Shown: positions 1-8,951, numbered from the stretch's first letter. The stretch is 64,000 bases of DNA from Acinetobacter johnsonii CIP 64.6 (GCF_000368045.1 NZ_KB849235.1:381016-445015); one strand, 5' to 3'. Program-made: numbers and translations. Notes: generated by a model from the letters alone, not told the origin.

Positions 1-1876
1 ACGCATAGTTGATCGTCCCTTGTTGCTGACCTGCACCATTGATTAAACGTCCTGTAGAGGCATCAATCGGCATATCGCGCAGCTCAACCTCACCTGTGTA
101 GCTCATATACTTGACGGGTACACGTACTTTTATAGACTTAGGAATGAGTGCCGCAGATCCATTGTCCAACTCAATTGAGATGCTACCACTGGTCGGTACC
201 GCAGTCACTTGAATTGAAGACTTAGACCCTTTCTGACCTGATACATTAAACGTGGTACCGCCATTGGGTAACAAGGTTGGCATCAGCTTCGCTATACCAT
301 CCGCATAATCAATGGTACCTGTGGCATCCCCTGTAAATTGCCCTTGGCCGTTATCGGTTGCTGTCTTGGTAATACCATTCAATAACCAGTCAATGGTTAA
401 GGTACCTGCCACAATCGAGTCGTTTACAGGGATCTCGACATAGACTTTATTGATGGTTAATCCTGAACGTTCCTGAGCCGTGATCATGTTGCTCCACGTG
501 ATCAGAATTGCACTGCCGACATCGGCGAGTTCACCTGTAGTGAGGGACATGGTACCCGTATCGTAATCAATACTGCCTGAACCAAATGACGAATCTCCAC
601 CGCGTAATTGGCCTGCACCATTGTCTCGAAGCGTGTAGACCTGATTCTGCACCAAGTACGACACTTGCAAACTGCCTGGTGATGGCAACGGAACCAAGTT
701 ACGGATCCAGTTAAAACTGATGTTCTCCTGATTGACATAGATAAGATCGGATTCAACAGGTGCTGTTACTGCAGCTGCGGGCATAAAGTTAATCGTGAGG
801 TTGGTAGTACCCGTCCCCGCGCTTGCGTTCCACACAATAGAACCGTTTTGATAGTTGATGGTACCAATGGAAGTACCAGCGGCATTTTTAAGTTCACCGC
901 CCACGTCGATAACCGCCGAACCAAATAAAGTAAACTCAACTGATTTTGGCATGACCGATGAGCCGACATATAAGCTCGACACGGTATTAATGGTGACATT
1001 ATTAAAAGTCTTGCTCAGGACGCCATTCTTGGCTTTCACTAAAGCCACAGAGTCGCCCGCAGCATTGATATTCACCATCGGGGTTTCTGTCTGCGCTGAG
1101 GGTACCAACTGCGTATACACATCCTCTGCAACCACAGAATAATCACCGACTTGAGTGACTTCTTTTAATTTCGCACTGGAGTAATACTTCCCTGTATCCG
1201 CCACAATGGTGTCACGGATGATGGTGGTGCTCTTTTCACCTCCATACCACTGCTTCGCAGACAGGCCGACAAAGTCAGCTTTTAATGCATCACTGAGGCC
1301 ATAAGTGGCAATCTTATATTCCACCTGTTTGCCGTCGATGATCATATAAGCCGTTCGTGTTGATACTTCGGTAATACGCAGATATTGCTCAATTTCTAAA
1401 GTTTTGCCCTCATTCGAGATCAACACAATTGATGCACCAATAGCGCTTTCTGCTTCCTGAGGAAACATGGCCACTTGTAACGACTTCATGCCTTGCCAAT
1501 GCGTGTCCAACGGTGTGCCGGCAATCTGTGCACCTTTAGCCAAATAGTTTTCAATCCGATTTTGAGCGCTCGAACGCTCATCCGTCCAGCTATCCGTACT
1601 AAATAACACGGCGGAGACATTGGGATCTTGCGCATTCTGAGAGATAAATACTGTCGCCCCCATCAGAGCATCGGTATCGGCTGTATCGACTGCAGCATAA
1701 ATCTTTTGGATAGATGTACGACCCGTGGTTCGATCCATCTCAGAAATATCATTGAACAGGTTATTACTTTGACCGTCGACAATTTCACGGCCTGAGTATT
1801 TACCCCCACCATCATCAGCATCTGTACGAATGCGTTCTGACTCAAGGAGCTTTAAATTTTTGGTTTCAATTGGCAT
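1..1876 (-). CDS. Phage tail/baseplate protein, partial (C-terminus beyond left edge)
   Basis: An open frame runs from an ATG at 1876 to the window edge, about 625 codons without a stop. It starts 11 bases inside the end of the preceding 137-residue gene, so it is translationally coupled. The sequence is rich in beta-type residues. Around positions 850, 565, 305 and 10 it repeats a short pattern, G-T/S-I-(D/N)-Y-x-x-G, usually preceded by a DNG/AAG turn, suggesting tandem beta modules of roughly 90-100 residues. Its place two genes after the tape measure fits a distal tail or baseplate protein. No enzymatic motif was recognised. Exact role is inferred from position only. Confidence 0.75.
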   Translation of the reverse strand, partial: MPIETKNLKLLESERIRTDADDGGGKYSGREIVDGQSNNLFNDISEMDRTTGRTSIQKIYAAVDTADTDALMGATVFISQNAQDPNVSAVLFSTDSWTDERSSAQNRIENYLAKGAQIAGTPLDTHWQGMKSLQVAMFPQEAESAIGASIVLISNEGKTLEIEQYLRITEVSTRTAYMIIDGKQVEYKIATYGLSDALKADFVGLSAKQWYGGEKSTTIIRDTIVADTGKYYSSAKLKEVTQVGDYSVVAEDVYTQLVPSAQTETPMVNINAAGDSVALVKAKNGVLSKTFNNVTINTVSSLYVGSSVMPKSVEFTLFGSAVIDVGGELKNAAGTSIGTINYQNGSIVWNASAGTGTTNLTINFMPAAAVTAPVESDLIYVNQENISFNWIRNLVPLPSPGSLQVSYLVQNQVYTLRDNGAGQLRGGDSSFGSGSIDYDTGTMSLTTGELADVGSAILITWSNMITAQERSGLTINKVYVEIPVNDSIVAGTLTIDWLLNGITKTATDNGQGQFTGDATGTIDYADGIAKLMPTLLPNGGTTFNVSGQKGSKSSIQVTAVPTSGSISIELDNGSAALIPKSIKVRVPVKYMSYTGEVELRDMPIDASTGRLINGAGQQQGTINYA

Positions 1877-2279
1877 CGCTTACCTCAATGAATCGCATAG
1901 TGACGTTAAAATAAGTATCAAGTGATGTTGCTGGGGTGCCTTTGACTGTAGAGCTTTCAAGCGCACCGTCTTTATGATTCCAAATCACATTGAACTCACG
2001 CTGGTCATGTGGCCACTCAAACTGAAGCGTGAATTGCTCCTGCAGGTTCTGCCATAAACGAAGCGTGTTCAGGTCTCGTAACTTGATCCAGCCTTTAGTT
2101 TTATTGGCTGGCTGCAATGTGATTGGTCGACCTGCTTGTTTGCGTCCCTCTTGGATAATCAAGGCACCACTAATGGCATACTCCTGGTTCTGCTCGATCT
2201 CGGACCAGTTTTCATCAGACCAAAAAAAACCATCCTCAAGTTGGATGGTTTCTCCGGTCGACTTTCGTGTTAATCGCAT
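1866..2279 (-). CDS. Phage tail-associated protein, unknown function (137 aa)
   Basis: A 137-residue soluble protein lying directly after the tape measure gene; its ATG overlaps the tape-measure stop in a TAATG arrangement, so the two are coupled. It is Trp- and Gln-rich in the middle (KLRDLNTLRLWQNLQEQF) and has no signal peptide or membrane segment. In siphophages this slot usually holds a distal tail or tail-completion protein, but no family was recognised. The first 20 codons contain a terminator-like hairpin (2222-2253), an oddity treated separately. Confidence 0.75.
   Translation of the reverse strand: MRLTRKSTGETIQLEDGFFWSDENWSEIEQNQEYAISGALIIQEGRKQAGRPITLQPANKTKGWIKLRDLNTLRLWQNLQEQFTLQFEWPHDQREFNVIWNHKDGALESSTVKGTPATSLDTYFNVTMRFIEVSDAN
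2222..2253 (-). terminator. Terminator-like hairpin inside coding sequence
   Basis: On the minus strand AACCATCC, a short loop and GGATGGTT form a perfect 8-bp stem followed by an unbroken T run. The T run is translated as Gly-Phe-Phe-Trp in the 137-residue protein. It has the shape of an intrinsic terminator but sits only about 25-55 bases after a start codon. Confidence 0.45.
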
Positions 2280-5200
2280 TACGATCTTCCTTTAATTGCT
2301 TCAAGTTCTCGCATCATTTCCTCAAGAGCTGTGGCTTGATCAGGTGCGGCTGATACTATCGCTGTCTGCCCTGTTCCCATATCAATTTTGATTTCCACAC
2401 TTTGCTTTGTCTCCATACCTTCCATTGGTTGAATATCAAGACTAGTCGCGATAAGTGGAGCATCCGGCACGGCGGAAATTTGTTGAGTTGAATCCCCACT
2501 ATTCGACAGTAATGAAGCATTACCACCACCTGAACCACGTGCTTGTGATTTTGCATTCAGCTCATCTGTACGCGCTTTCATCTTGGCCTTGAAATCATCC
2601 CAATGGTCATTGGTAGCCTTTTGCTCAGCACTGATCTCAGGCTGATCTCGTGAAGTCGCTTGGCTTACTTGACTGACAGTACGCTGAGTCTCGATTGCAG
2701 CCTGCTGGATCTCACCCAGTTTAGTAACTGTGGCTTTACCTGTGGCATCAACCTGAACATCAAGATCAAGCATATAGGCTTGTGTTGTAATCGTGCTATC
2801 CGCAATACCTTTATTTGCTGCAATGGCTTTTTCAGCATATTGCTTGAAAGCTTCTTGCTGCTGGTGAAGTGTGGCTTGACCACTATTCTTCATTTCAGTA
2901 AAGGCTTGTTTGTACTGCTCAGCAACACCTTTAAGTTGCTCAGGGGTTTTCATGCCAAAAAGTGAAAAGGCTTCAGCAGTGGAGTTGATTCCAGATCGAG
3001 CCTCATCAGCTTTATTTTTAACATCAATTAACTGCTGCCCAGCTTGTTGCAACAAACCATCAGCCACTTTACTCCCAAGTACTCCGCGCAAGCCTTCAAT
3101 CTTAAGTTTTAGAGCATCTAATTCTTGCTGATTGGTGGCTGTATTGATTGCATTTGAAATACTTGCATCTAAAGCACGACCAACATCCACCCCTTTATTC
3201 TTAAGCTCATCCATATTATTAGCAACAATACTCACATCACTAGATGCTTTCTCAAATGCCTTGGTGGATTTACCTTGTAATTCCTCATAACTCAAACCAG
3301 TACGACGAATAGCCTCGTCTAGAATGGCACCCTGAACCATTGCTGCGCCCTGCACGGAATTAGCATACTGAACATGTAGAGCGCTAGCCTCAGCTTGAAG
3401 CTTTTCAATACCATCTCGCTGCTTCTCGACTTGAGCGTCCCAGTCTTTTTGGTTCATGTCTGAATTGGCTTTCTTCCATGCATCTAGCTCAGCCTGTTTG
3501 GCTTTTATCTTGGCATTAGTTGCTTCAAGTTGCTTCTCAATGTTGACTGGAATGGCCGCTAAACGGCCTTGAAACTTAACCAAGTCCTCGTCAGAAAGAA
3601 TGCCTGTTAGGGCTTTTCTAATTTCCTCTGCGGTAGCCTTTCCTTGAGTCTGGAGTGCCAGTAACGCAGTGAGTCCATCATTAATACCTGTAGTGGTGCT
3701 AAAATTGAAAGATTTTGCAATTTGCCCCAAAACATCTGAAACCTTAGCACCCTCCTTGACAAGTTTCTCAAACTCCACAACTGTTGCTTTAGATGCCTCG
3801 TTAAGACCAAGAGAGGCATTTTTAAGCATTTCAGTGCGTTCGGCATTTTTTGCTTTTACAGCCGCAACCTCCTCCTGCTTCTTACGTGAGGCCTCTTCAG
3901 CTGCAATAAATTCCTTTTCTTGATCCACTAAGGACTTCGTACCAGTGGCTCTAGATACAGCCCAGTCAATGAAATCAGACCCTTGCTTTAATAGCCACTC
4001 ATCCGTTTTCTTAAATCCATCAACAATTAAATCACTTGCTAAAATGACACCAGCAGCCGCTGCTCCATAGGCACCAAAGCGAGAAAGAACCCCCGCAATA
4101 CTCCCCTTTAAACTATTTGCAGCAGTCGATACTCTTCCAATAACACCTGATGCTGCTACATTCGCTGTATTACTTGCATTTGTAGCGGCTGTGAGTTGAT
4201 TTTTCGCAACAATTGCTACCTGAGTTGCTCGGGTATTTACCAACTGTGCTTGAGTGTTTGTAACAATGGATGCTGTTTCAGTGGCAATTGCAACTTGGGC
4301 AATTTTGACAGCATTTGCTTTTTCTAGAAAGCTTGCTGCAATACCAAGTGCTTTATAAGCAACATATGCTTGAGCCACTGTTGTGAGAGTTGAAACTAAA
4401 ACTTCAAGGTTTTCAGCTACAAATTTAATTGCTTCAGCTACTTTTGTGCTTGCACCAGTTGCAGAATCCGCCTCACCTATATACAAGGTCCAAGCAGTCT
4501 TAAGATTCTCTATTGACTGACCTATTGTGACAGGCATTTTCCCAAATTCAGCATTTAAGGCTTTGGATTGACTTTCAAGTGCCTTAACAATCACTTCGGA
4601 TGTAAGCTTTCCTTCACCCGCCATTGCACGTAACTTACCAATATTTACGCCCAAGCCATCTGCAAGAGCTCTCGCCAAACGTGGCGCTTGCTCCATCACA
4701 CTATTGAATTCTTCGCCACGAAGAACTCCTGATTGCAAGGCTTGGTTAAATTGATAAATAGCCGCTTCATTTGAAGCCGCAAGACCACCACCCACAATTA
4801 ATGACTTGTTAACCAAATCCGTTAAATTTAATGCCCGTTCTTGCGAATATCCAAGCTGATCAGTTGCAGTTTTTACTCGGGTAAATAATTCCGCTGTAGC
4901 CGTAAGATTGGATCTTGTTTCAATCGCAATCTTTTTAACACCCTCAAAAGCTTGAGTAAAATTCCCGCTTTTAGATGTAACAAGCCCAATTCTTGCTTCT
5001 AAAACCTTAAACTCGTCCGCAGTTCGAGCAATTTCAGTTGCAGATGCGCCAATACCCAATGCAGCCATCGCACTCGTTAGTGCCGTATATCCAGTTTTTA
5101 AACCCTGAATTTCACCACTTGCTTGCTTGGCAAATGTCTCGTTTTTCTGAAGTTCTGCATTCGTTTTACCAAGCTCTGAATCAAGCTTTTTAACCTCCAC

Positions 5201-5398
5201 CGCTGCTGTGGTAGATTCTTTGCCAAGCTGATCAATACCCTGTGTAGCATTATTAGTTGCTAATCGAGTTTGGTTTGCTTCTTGTTTAATAGCCTCAAAA
5301 ACTTTAGATACAACTTGTTCAGATTGCTTGGCAGCGGCTACAAGGCCTTTGCTATCACCATCCATGATTAATTTGAAAGTTAGATTTTTTCCAGACAT
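2279..5398 (-). CDS. Tail length tape measure protein
   Basis: 1039 residues from the ATG at 5398, which has GAGGT 6 bases upstream; a more upstream in-frame ATG at 5455 is rejected because it would translate through a terminator hairpin. Long alpha-helical, Ala/Gln/Lys-rich stretches and coiled coil are visible, with the tape-measure N-terminal signature (TADEFKVLEARIGL followed by NLTATAELFTRV and NEAAIYQFNQALQSG) at about residues 125-220, and a hydrophobic Ala/Gly/Val-rich segment near residues 405-450. The protein sets tail length and travels with the DNA during ejection. It is the longest gene in the late operon, as expected for a siphophage. Confidence 0.95.
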   Translation of the reverse strand: MSGKNLTFKLIMDGDSKGLVAAAKQSEQVVSKVFEAIKQEANQTRLATNNATQGIDQLGKESTTAAVEVKKLDSELGKTNAELQKNETFAKQASGEIQGLKTGYTALTSAMAALGIGASATEIARTADEFKVLEARIGLVTSKSGNFTQAFEGVKKIAIETRSNLTATAELFTRVKTATDQLGYSQERALNLTDLVNKSLIVGGGLAASNEAAIYQFNQALQSGVLRGEEFNSVMEQAPRLARALADGLGVNIGKLRAMAGEGKLTSEVIVKALESQSKALNAEFGKMPVTIGQSIENLKTAWTLYIGEADSATGASTKVAEAIKFVAENLEVLVSTLTTVAQAYVAYKALGIAASFLEKANAVKIAQVAIATETASIVTNTQAQLVNTRATQVAIVAKNQLTAATNASNTANVAASGVIGRVSTAANSLKGSIAGVLSRFGAYGAAAAGVILASDLIVDGFKKTDEWLLKQGSDFIDWAVSRATGTKSLVDQEKEFIAAEEASRKKQEEVAAVKAKNAERTEMLKNASLGLNEASKATVVEFEKLVKEGAKVSDVLGQIAKSFNFSTTTGINDGLTALLALQTQGKATAEEIRKALTGILSDEDLVKFQGRLAAIPVNIEKQLEATNAKIKAKQAELDAWKKANSDMNQKDWDAQVEKQRDGIEKLQAEASALHVQYANSVQGAAMVQGAILDEAIRRTGLSYEELQGKSTKAFEKASSDVSIVANNMDELKNKGVDVGRALDASISNAINTATNQQELDALKLKIEGLRGVLGSKVADGLLQQAGQQLIDVKNKADEARSGINSTAEAFSLFGMKTPEQLKGVAEQYKQAFTEMKNSGQATLHQQQEAFKQYAEKAIAANKGIADSTITTQAYMLDLDVQVDATGKATVTKLGEIQQAAIETQRTVSQVSQATSRDQPEISAEQKATNDHWDDFKAKMKARTDELNAKSQARGSGGGNASLLSNSGDSTQQISAVPDAPLIATSLDIQPMEGMETKQSVEIKIDMGTGQTAIVSAAPDQATALEEMMRELEAIKGRS

Positions 5399-5420
5399 GG
5401 CGACCTCAATTTTTGGACGT

Positions 5421-5443
5421 AAAAAAACCACCAATTGGTGGTT
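5421..5443 (-). terminator. Intrinsic terminator before tape measure gene
   Basis: AACCACC-AATT-GGTGGTT followed by a T run on the minus strand. It lies between the moron-like gene ending at 5491 and the tape measure start at 5398, so moron transcripts would stop here unless antiterminated. A second hairpin, AAAGCACC-CTAA-GGTGCTTT (palindromic, 460-479 of the same kilobase), lies just upstream. Confidence 0.75.
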
Positions 5444-5490
5444 AAATTTAGACATTTAGAAAGCACCCTAAGGTGCTTTTAACTTACATT

Positions 5491-6027
5491 TTATGATGGC
5501 TTACAATAATCAAGGAGAAAGATTGCATTATCCATTGAGGATGACGCGACTCTTGAGTTTATATCCGATTCCTCTTTGTTGTCCTTCATAAACTCCAAAA
5601 AACCATCAATTGTGTATTCATAAGAGTTGAGGAGACTGCTTCTCATTATGTCCTCACAATCTGTCTTGGGTTGTCGCGCATCTAGATCTCTTTTTAGTTT
5701 TTGTAGCTCTTGAACAGGATCTGATAGGCTGATTCTAGCTGTAGCTTCGGCAACTTTTAAGGTGTCCGCCCACTTTCCACTTAAATTTTTGTAAAATAAA
5801 ATATCTTCACTGCTCATTTTTGGTGATTCAATTAACTTGATAGCGATTGAATCCCTTAGGTCTGGCATGCGCTTCTGTAGCTCAGCAACCTTGACCGTTT
5901 TATTCTGCTGCTCCGTGTAAGCTTGACCGCTTGCTGCAACTCTTGCAGCATCGTCCTTGTTGCTTTTGTGCATAAAATAAAAAAGACCAATAATAATAAC
6001 AATAACCCCAATCAATCCGTATTTCAT
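5491..6027 (-). CDS. Membrane-anchored protein, unknown (moron-like)
   Basis: 178 residues. Residues 1-21 form one hydrophobic segment (YGLIGVIVIIIGLFYFM) followed by HKSNKDD, i.e. a single N-terminal anchor with the rest probably periplasmic. The C-terminal part is charged and helical and has two cysteines (KTDCEDIM and LLDYCKPS). The start has GAGGATTAGAA directly upstream. It sits between the tail assembly gene and the tape measure together with a secreted protein, bounded by a promoter-like site and terminators, which is the layout of a lysogenic-conversion gene. Function not recognised. Confidence 0.7.
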   Translation of the reverse strand: MKYGLIGVIVIIIGLFYFMHKSNKDDAARVAASGQAYTEQQNKTVKVAELQKRMPDLRDSIAIKLIESPKMSSEDILFYKNLSGKWADTLKVAEATARISLSDPVQELQKLKRDLDARQPKTDCEDIMRSSLLNSYEYTIDGFLEFMKDNKEESDINSRVASSSMDNAIFLLDYCKPS

Positions 6028-6036
6028 TTCTAATCC

Positions 6037-6321
6037 TCAGCGACGTTCCCAAGTAATTTTAGATACGCGACCTTCACGAACGGTTACGGTATAAATCTCG
6101 TTTCCAACTTCATAAATGTAATCTGTCACTGAGATCGAAGTATTGTTGCCAGTATCAACTGTATAAGATTGTTGATGAATAGGCTTTCCTGCTTTAATTA
6201 CCAATGAGCCAACCGAATCGCCAACTTGAACAATATCACCCCCTACACGGAAACTGCGAGTTTCAGCAGCCATAACCGAAAATGATGTGACTAATAACAA
6301 GCCAGCCAGTAATTTTTTCAT
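6037..6321 (-). CDS. Secreted DUF2845-like protein (moron-like)
   Basis: 94 residues starting at the ATG at 6321, chosen over the upstream start at 6354 because GAGGGG precedes it and the product then begins with a clean signal peptide (MKKLLAGLLLVTSFSVMAAE, cleavage likely after AMA/AA). The mature part reads VGDSVGSLVIKAGKP, then YEVGNEIYTVTVREGRVSKI, a small beta protein pattern resembling DUF2845/SmpA-type periplasmic proteins. Followed 9 bases later by the anchored 178-residue gene, so the two probably form one unit. It is not expected to be a virion part. Confidence 0.7.
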   Translation of the reverse strand: MKKLLAGLLLVTSFSVMAAETRSFRVGGDIVQVGDSVGSLVIKAGKPIHQQSYTVDTGNNTSISVTDYIYEVGNEIYTVTVREGRVSKITWERR

Positions 6322-6349
6322 GAATTTACCCCTCGTTATAATTGGACAA

Positions 6350-6385
6350 ATCATAACCTGCTAAAATTCACATCACAATGTGAAT
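6350..6385 (-). promoter_or_regulatory. Candidate moron promoter with overlapping inverted repeat
   Basis: On the minus strand TTGTGA (373-378 of the 6-kb stretch), 17 bases, TATGAT (350-355) give a plausible sigma-70 promoter just upstream of the secreted protein. ATTCACAT-CACA-ATGTGAAT at 6366-6385 is a perfect 8+8 inverted repeat covering the -35, so a dimeric repressor or CRP-like factor could act here. Confidence 0.5.
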
Positions 6386-6386
6386 G

Positions 6387-6953
6387 TTACTGGTCTTTCT
6401 CAAGACTCTTAATGAACTCATTGAACTTCTTGTTGATTGCGTTCTGCGCCCGAGTTGCAATCGCTAAATTACGCATTTTAATTCGCTCGGCCTTTTGAGC
6501 TGCTTTAAGGTAGTGTCGGAATGCACCATAGCTCAATTGCATGATGCTTTCATGTGAGTGGCCATTCGATGCGAGAAGCTGAAATACATCAAACCAACTG
6601 CTCTTTTTACGTGGATCTACATCGTCCCGGTGTTTAGGTTTCGGCTCGGTAAAGAATGCGTCATTCACTTTAATGACAGCATCCAATAACAAGACATTGA
6701 GTGAGCCATATTTTTTGAATAGATCGATGACCTGTTCAATGCTGTGTTGCAAACAATGGGCTATCAATTGTGTCGATTCAAACGAATGAGCATCAAAGAT
6801 CATTTGTGTGGTTCCATCTGGATGATTATTCAAAAAGTCTTTAATGACCTGCGCTGCACCAGACCACTCATCAAAGTTATGCATCTGCAGCTGGTGCACA
6901 GATAGCTCACCAACTTTGACAGGTCGATTTGAAGCCATAAAAAAATCATTCAT
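6387..6953 (-). CDS. Putative tail assembly chaperone
   Basis: 188 residues, helical and charged, between the major tail tube gene and the tape measure, the slot of the tail assembly chaperone in siphophages. The start at 6953 has GAGATTTCATC upstream. The C-terminal part is Lys/Ala-rich (KAAQKAERIKMRNLAIATRA). In many phages a second, frameshifted product extends this gene; here no overlapping downstream frame is visible because the moron-like genes follow at once, so the extension seems absent or displaced. Assignment is by position, not by a recognised motif. Confidence 0.65.
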   Translation of the reverse strand: MNDFFMASNRPVKVGELSVHQLQMHNFDEWSGAAQVIKDFLNNHPDGTTQMIFDAHSFESTQLIAHCLQHSIEQVIDLFKKYGSLNVLLLDAVIKVNDAFFTEPKPKHRDDVDPRKKSSWFDVFQLLASNGHSHESIMQLSYGAFRHYLKAAQKAERIKMRNLAIATRAQNAINKKFNEFIKSLEKDQ

Positions 6954-6972
6954 GATGAAATCTCAAAAAAGT

Positions 6973-7018
6973 ACAGGCACAAAAAAAGATGCCTATTGCA
7001 TCCTGTTTAAGTGCCTGT
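6973..7018 (-). terminator. Terminator after major tail tube gene
   Basis: Two nested stems on the minus strand: an outer ACAGGCAC/GTGCCTGT and an inner GATGC-AATAG-GCATC that is followed by seven T. Placed between the tail tube stop and the next gene; could lower expression of downstream genes relative to the abundant tube protein. Confidence 0.65.
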
Positions 7019-7025
7019 AGTAGGT

Positions 7026-7769
7026 TTATACAGCTTTTGGGATTTGGGTGTAATAACCATACAAACCAAGCGCACCATCTTTATCTTTGGTCAGATCACC
7101 TAAGGCATCACCACTGATTTCGTATGAACCAAATTCTTCATGAATTAGGCCAAAGCTCGAATCGGGCGATTTAATTGTACGGTGCAAAGCTAAGAACACT
7201 TTGTCTTTGCTGATCTTATCAATACCTTCAAAGAACAATGCATATTCAGCACCGAAATCAGATGCGATCGTAGTATGTGTCACGGCGCCAGTCGTATAAC
7301 CAATCACAACTTTTGGCAAATCATCAAGAAACTCAATCGTACCGTAAATTGCATCTAGCTTATATTTCGTTGATTCAATAGGAACTGGTGTTGATGCTCC
7401 ATCAGTCACTGTTGGTACAGTCAAATTAAACCCATCAAGCTTAATCTTCTGACCTTTCGTGACCGCACCTAAATCAAGGTCAGCTACGGTTTTGGTTGCT
7501 ACTGCGACATTTTTACCCGACAGGATATATGCCAGGTTATCAGCATCAACTTGCTCAAGTGTGCCACTGAACGAAACCGCAGTGGTGTTGTATAGCACCA
7601 AATCAGTCGTATCATCACCTGACATTGACTCGGTATGCTCAATCTTGTCTGCAGTGATTTCCAGCGTAAAGTCTGGGATGTTGCCCAGCTCTCGCATGGC
7701 ACCAACAACGCCTTCAACAATTGGGGCAAGAGAGAACTTACCGCGCAATGAAATGTACTTCTTAGCCAT
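7026..7769 (-). CDS. Major tail tube protein
   Basis: 247 residues, beginning MAKKYISLRGKFSLAP, with the tail-tube-like pattern TLEITADKIEHTESMSGDD near residues 34-55 and alternating beta strands throughout; the end carries SGDALGDLTKDKDGALGLYGYY. It forms the stacked hexameric rings of the tail around the tape measure. Its start overlaps the stop of a 59-residue gene and it is followed by a terminator, consistent with high-level expression. Family inferred from composition, length and gene order; no alignment was run. Confidence 0.8.
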   Translation of the reverse strand: MAKKYISLRGKFSLAPIVEGVVGAMRELGNIPDFTLEITADKIEHTESMSGDDTTDLVLYNTTAVSFSGTLEQVDADNLAYILSGKNVAVATKTVADLDLGAVTKGQKIKLDGFNLTVPTVTDGASTPVPIESTKYKLDAIYGTIEFLDDLPKVVIGYTTGAVTHTTIASDFGAEYALFFEGIDKISKDKVFLALHRTIKSPDSSFGLIHEEFGSYEISGDALGDLTKDKDGALGLYGYYTQIPKAV

Positions 7770-7941
7770 TCGCAGGCACCTCTTTTGATTTTGGTTTAGC
7801 TTCTGCTTTTACCTCAGGCTTGATTGCTTCAATCACGCCATCATCTAAAAGCTGTTTAATTTTTTCTTGTGGTAAATCACCCACAAGTTGACCTTTCACC
7901 CATGGACCAATCGGCTTTAAGGCTTTGTATTGCGTTTTCAT
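7762..7941 (-). CDS. Small head-tail region protein (59 aa)
   Basis: MKTQYKALKPIGPWVKGQLV at the N-terminus, then a basic C-terminus. Its stop overlaps the tail tube start (ATGGCTAA), which supports translation. The N-terminal 40 residues match in pattern those of the 117-residue gene at 9416-9769 (K-x3-IG-x4-GQ-x-V-x2-L, later LL-x2-G-x-IE), so both carry the same small domain. Role unknown; probably a virion or assembly component. Confidence 0.7.
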   Translation of the reverse strand: MKTQYKALKPIGPWVKGQLVGDLPQEKIKQLLDDGVIEAIKPEVKAEAKPKSKEVPANG

Positions 7942-7949
7942 AAGATTCC

Positions 7950-8402
7950 TTAATCGGGTTCGGTTTGAATGAATAGCTCAGACTCTAAAACCACAGTTGA
8001 GTAGACACAGCTTTTAGAAATGTCTTCCTCTGTATTGATATAAATCAGTGGTTCTGCACTGGATTCAGGTTCCCAGCCACTCAATTTCTTGATGATCTTA
8101 ATGGTTAGATCACCAGCCATATCGAAAGCTTTAGAACCATCTGTCACCTGAGATGCTGCATGCTTGCAACAAGCTGTCACTTCCCAGACCACCTTCAGCT
8201 TAAGTGCATCCCCCTTACTCACCACTCCTGCACTTTTGGTACGGCGGAAATTCACTTGAATGTTGGGTGTGGTTTGAGACAGTTCAGTCGTCATACCTAG
8301 ATTTTTAGGGGTATAGATTTTCTTTACACCCCACTCATCCATGAATTGCTCGAGGCGCGATACGATCTCATCTCGTACCGCATATAGATTTTCATCACTC
8401 AT
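7950..8402 (-). CDS. Mu gp37-like tail terminator protein
   Basis: 150 residues. Position after the gpG-like gene and before the tail tube, and its features (N-terminal helix VRDEIVSRLEQFMDEWGVKKIY, central beta LKLKVVWEVTACC, C-terminal acidic YSTVVLESELFIQTEPD) fit the Mu gp37 family of head-tail joining/tail terminator proteins. Overlaps the upstream gene by 8 bases. Confidence 0.65.
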   Translation of the reverse strand: MSDENLYAVRDEIVSRLEQFMDEWGVKKIYTPKNLGMTTELSQTTPNIQVNFRRTKSAGVVSKGDALKLKVVWEVTACCKHAASQVTDGSKAFDMAGDLTIKIIKKLSGWEPESSAEPLIYINTEEDISKSCVYSTVVLESELFIQTEPD

Positions 8403-8943
8403 CTAGCACAACATCCTCAACAATGGTTAATAGATCCTGCTCGTCATCTACAGTTAAACCCAACCAAGCACGTGCGGGCATTTTCACGGTGTAAGCACCA
8501 ATGGTCACGTCTTGTGCAAAGTTGGATCGTGTTTGACGAACAAAACGATTACCGACAACACCAGTCTTTTGGTTCTGCCTGAAGTAAACCGTGCTTTGAC
8601 GAGCCTCATGTTTGACTTCACCACCGAAATGGTGGATCGCACCATACTCAACGTCTGTACCAACTTCAAAACCATTGCTGATGTTGTGGTTGGTGATAGA
8701 GTTCATTAGTCGCGATGTGTCACGAAGCGTGGTACCGCCTTGGCGCATCACCCTGACGGATAATGGCCACTTGCCGTATAAGCCCTCACCACGAGACCAG
8801 CGATCGCGGATATTCTCCACCAAGGTGGCACCCATGCGCTCGTAAAGCCTTAACTGACGCTTTTCAACATCTGCATACAAACTTAAGGCTTTAGAGATCG
8901 CTGAGTCACCATCGGCACGGATTTCAATTAATGTGCCTGGCAT
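8395..8943 (-). CDS. Phage virion morphogenesis protein (Mu gpG family)
   Basis: 182 residues. The motif LRDTSRLMNSI followed by GTDVEYGAIHHFGGEV near residues 72-105 is characteristic of the gpG/virion-morphogenesis family that takes part in tail completion. The protein begins MPGTLIEIRADGDSAI, and a basic helix LYERMGATLVENIRDRW precedes the motif. It lies between the gp36-like and gp37-like genes, the same order as in Mu-like head clusters. Confidence 0.85.
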   Translation of the reverse strand: MPGTLIEIRADGDSAISKALSLYADVEKRQLRLYERMGATLVENIRDRWSRGEGLYGKWPLSVRVMRQGGTTLRDTSRLMNSITNHNISNGFEVGTDVEYGAIHHFGGEVKHEARQSTVYFRQNQKTGVVGNRFVRQTRSNFAQDVTIGAYTVKMPARAWLGLTVDDEQDLLTIVEDVVLDE

Positions 8944-8951
8944 GCATCACC

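Noticed and set aside
3607..3923. Overlapping open frames on both strands inside the tape measure
   Set aside because: Low-information shadows of the long Ala/Lys-rich gene.
5399..5455. N-terminal extension of the tape measure to an ATG at 5455
   Set aside because: It would translate through a terminator hairpin, whereas the ATG at 5398 has GAGGT at proper spacing.
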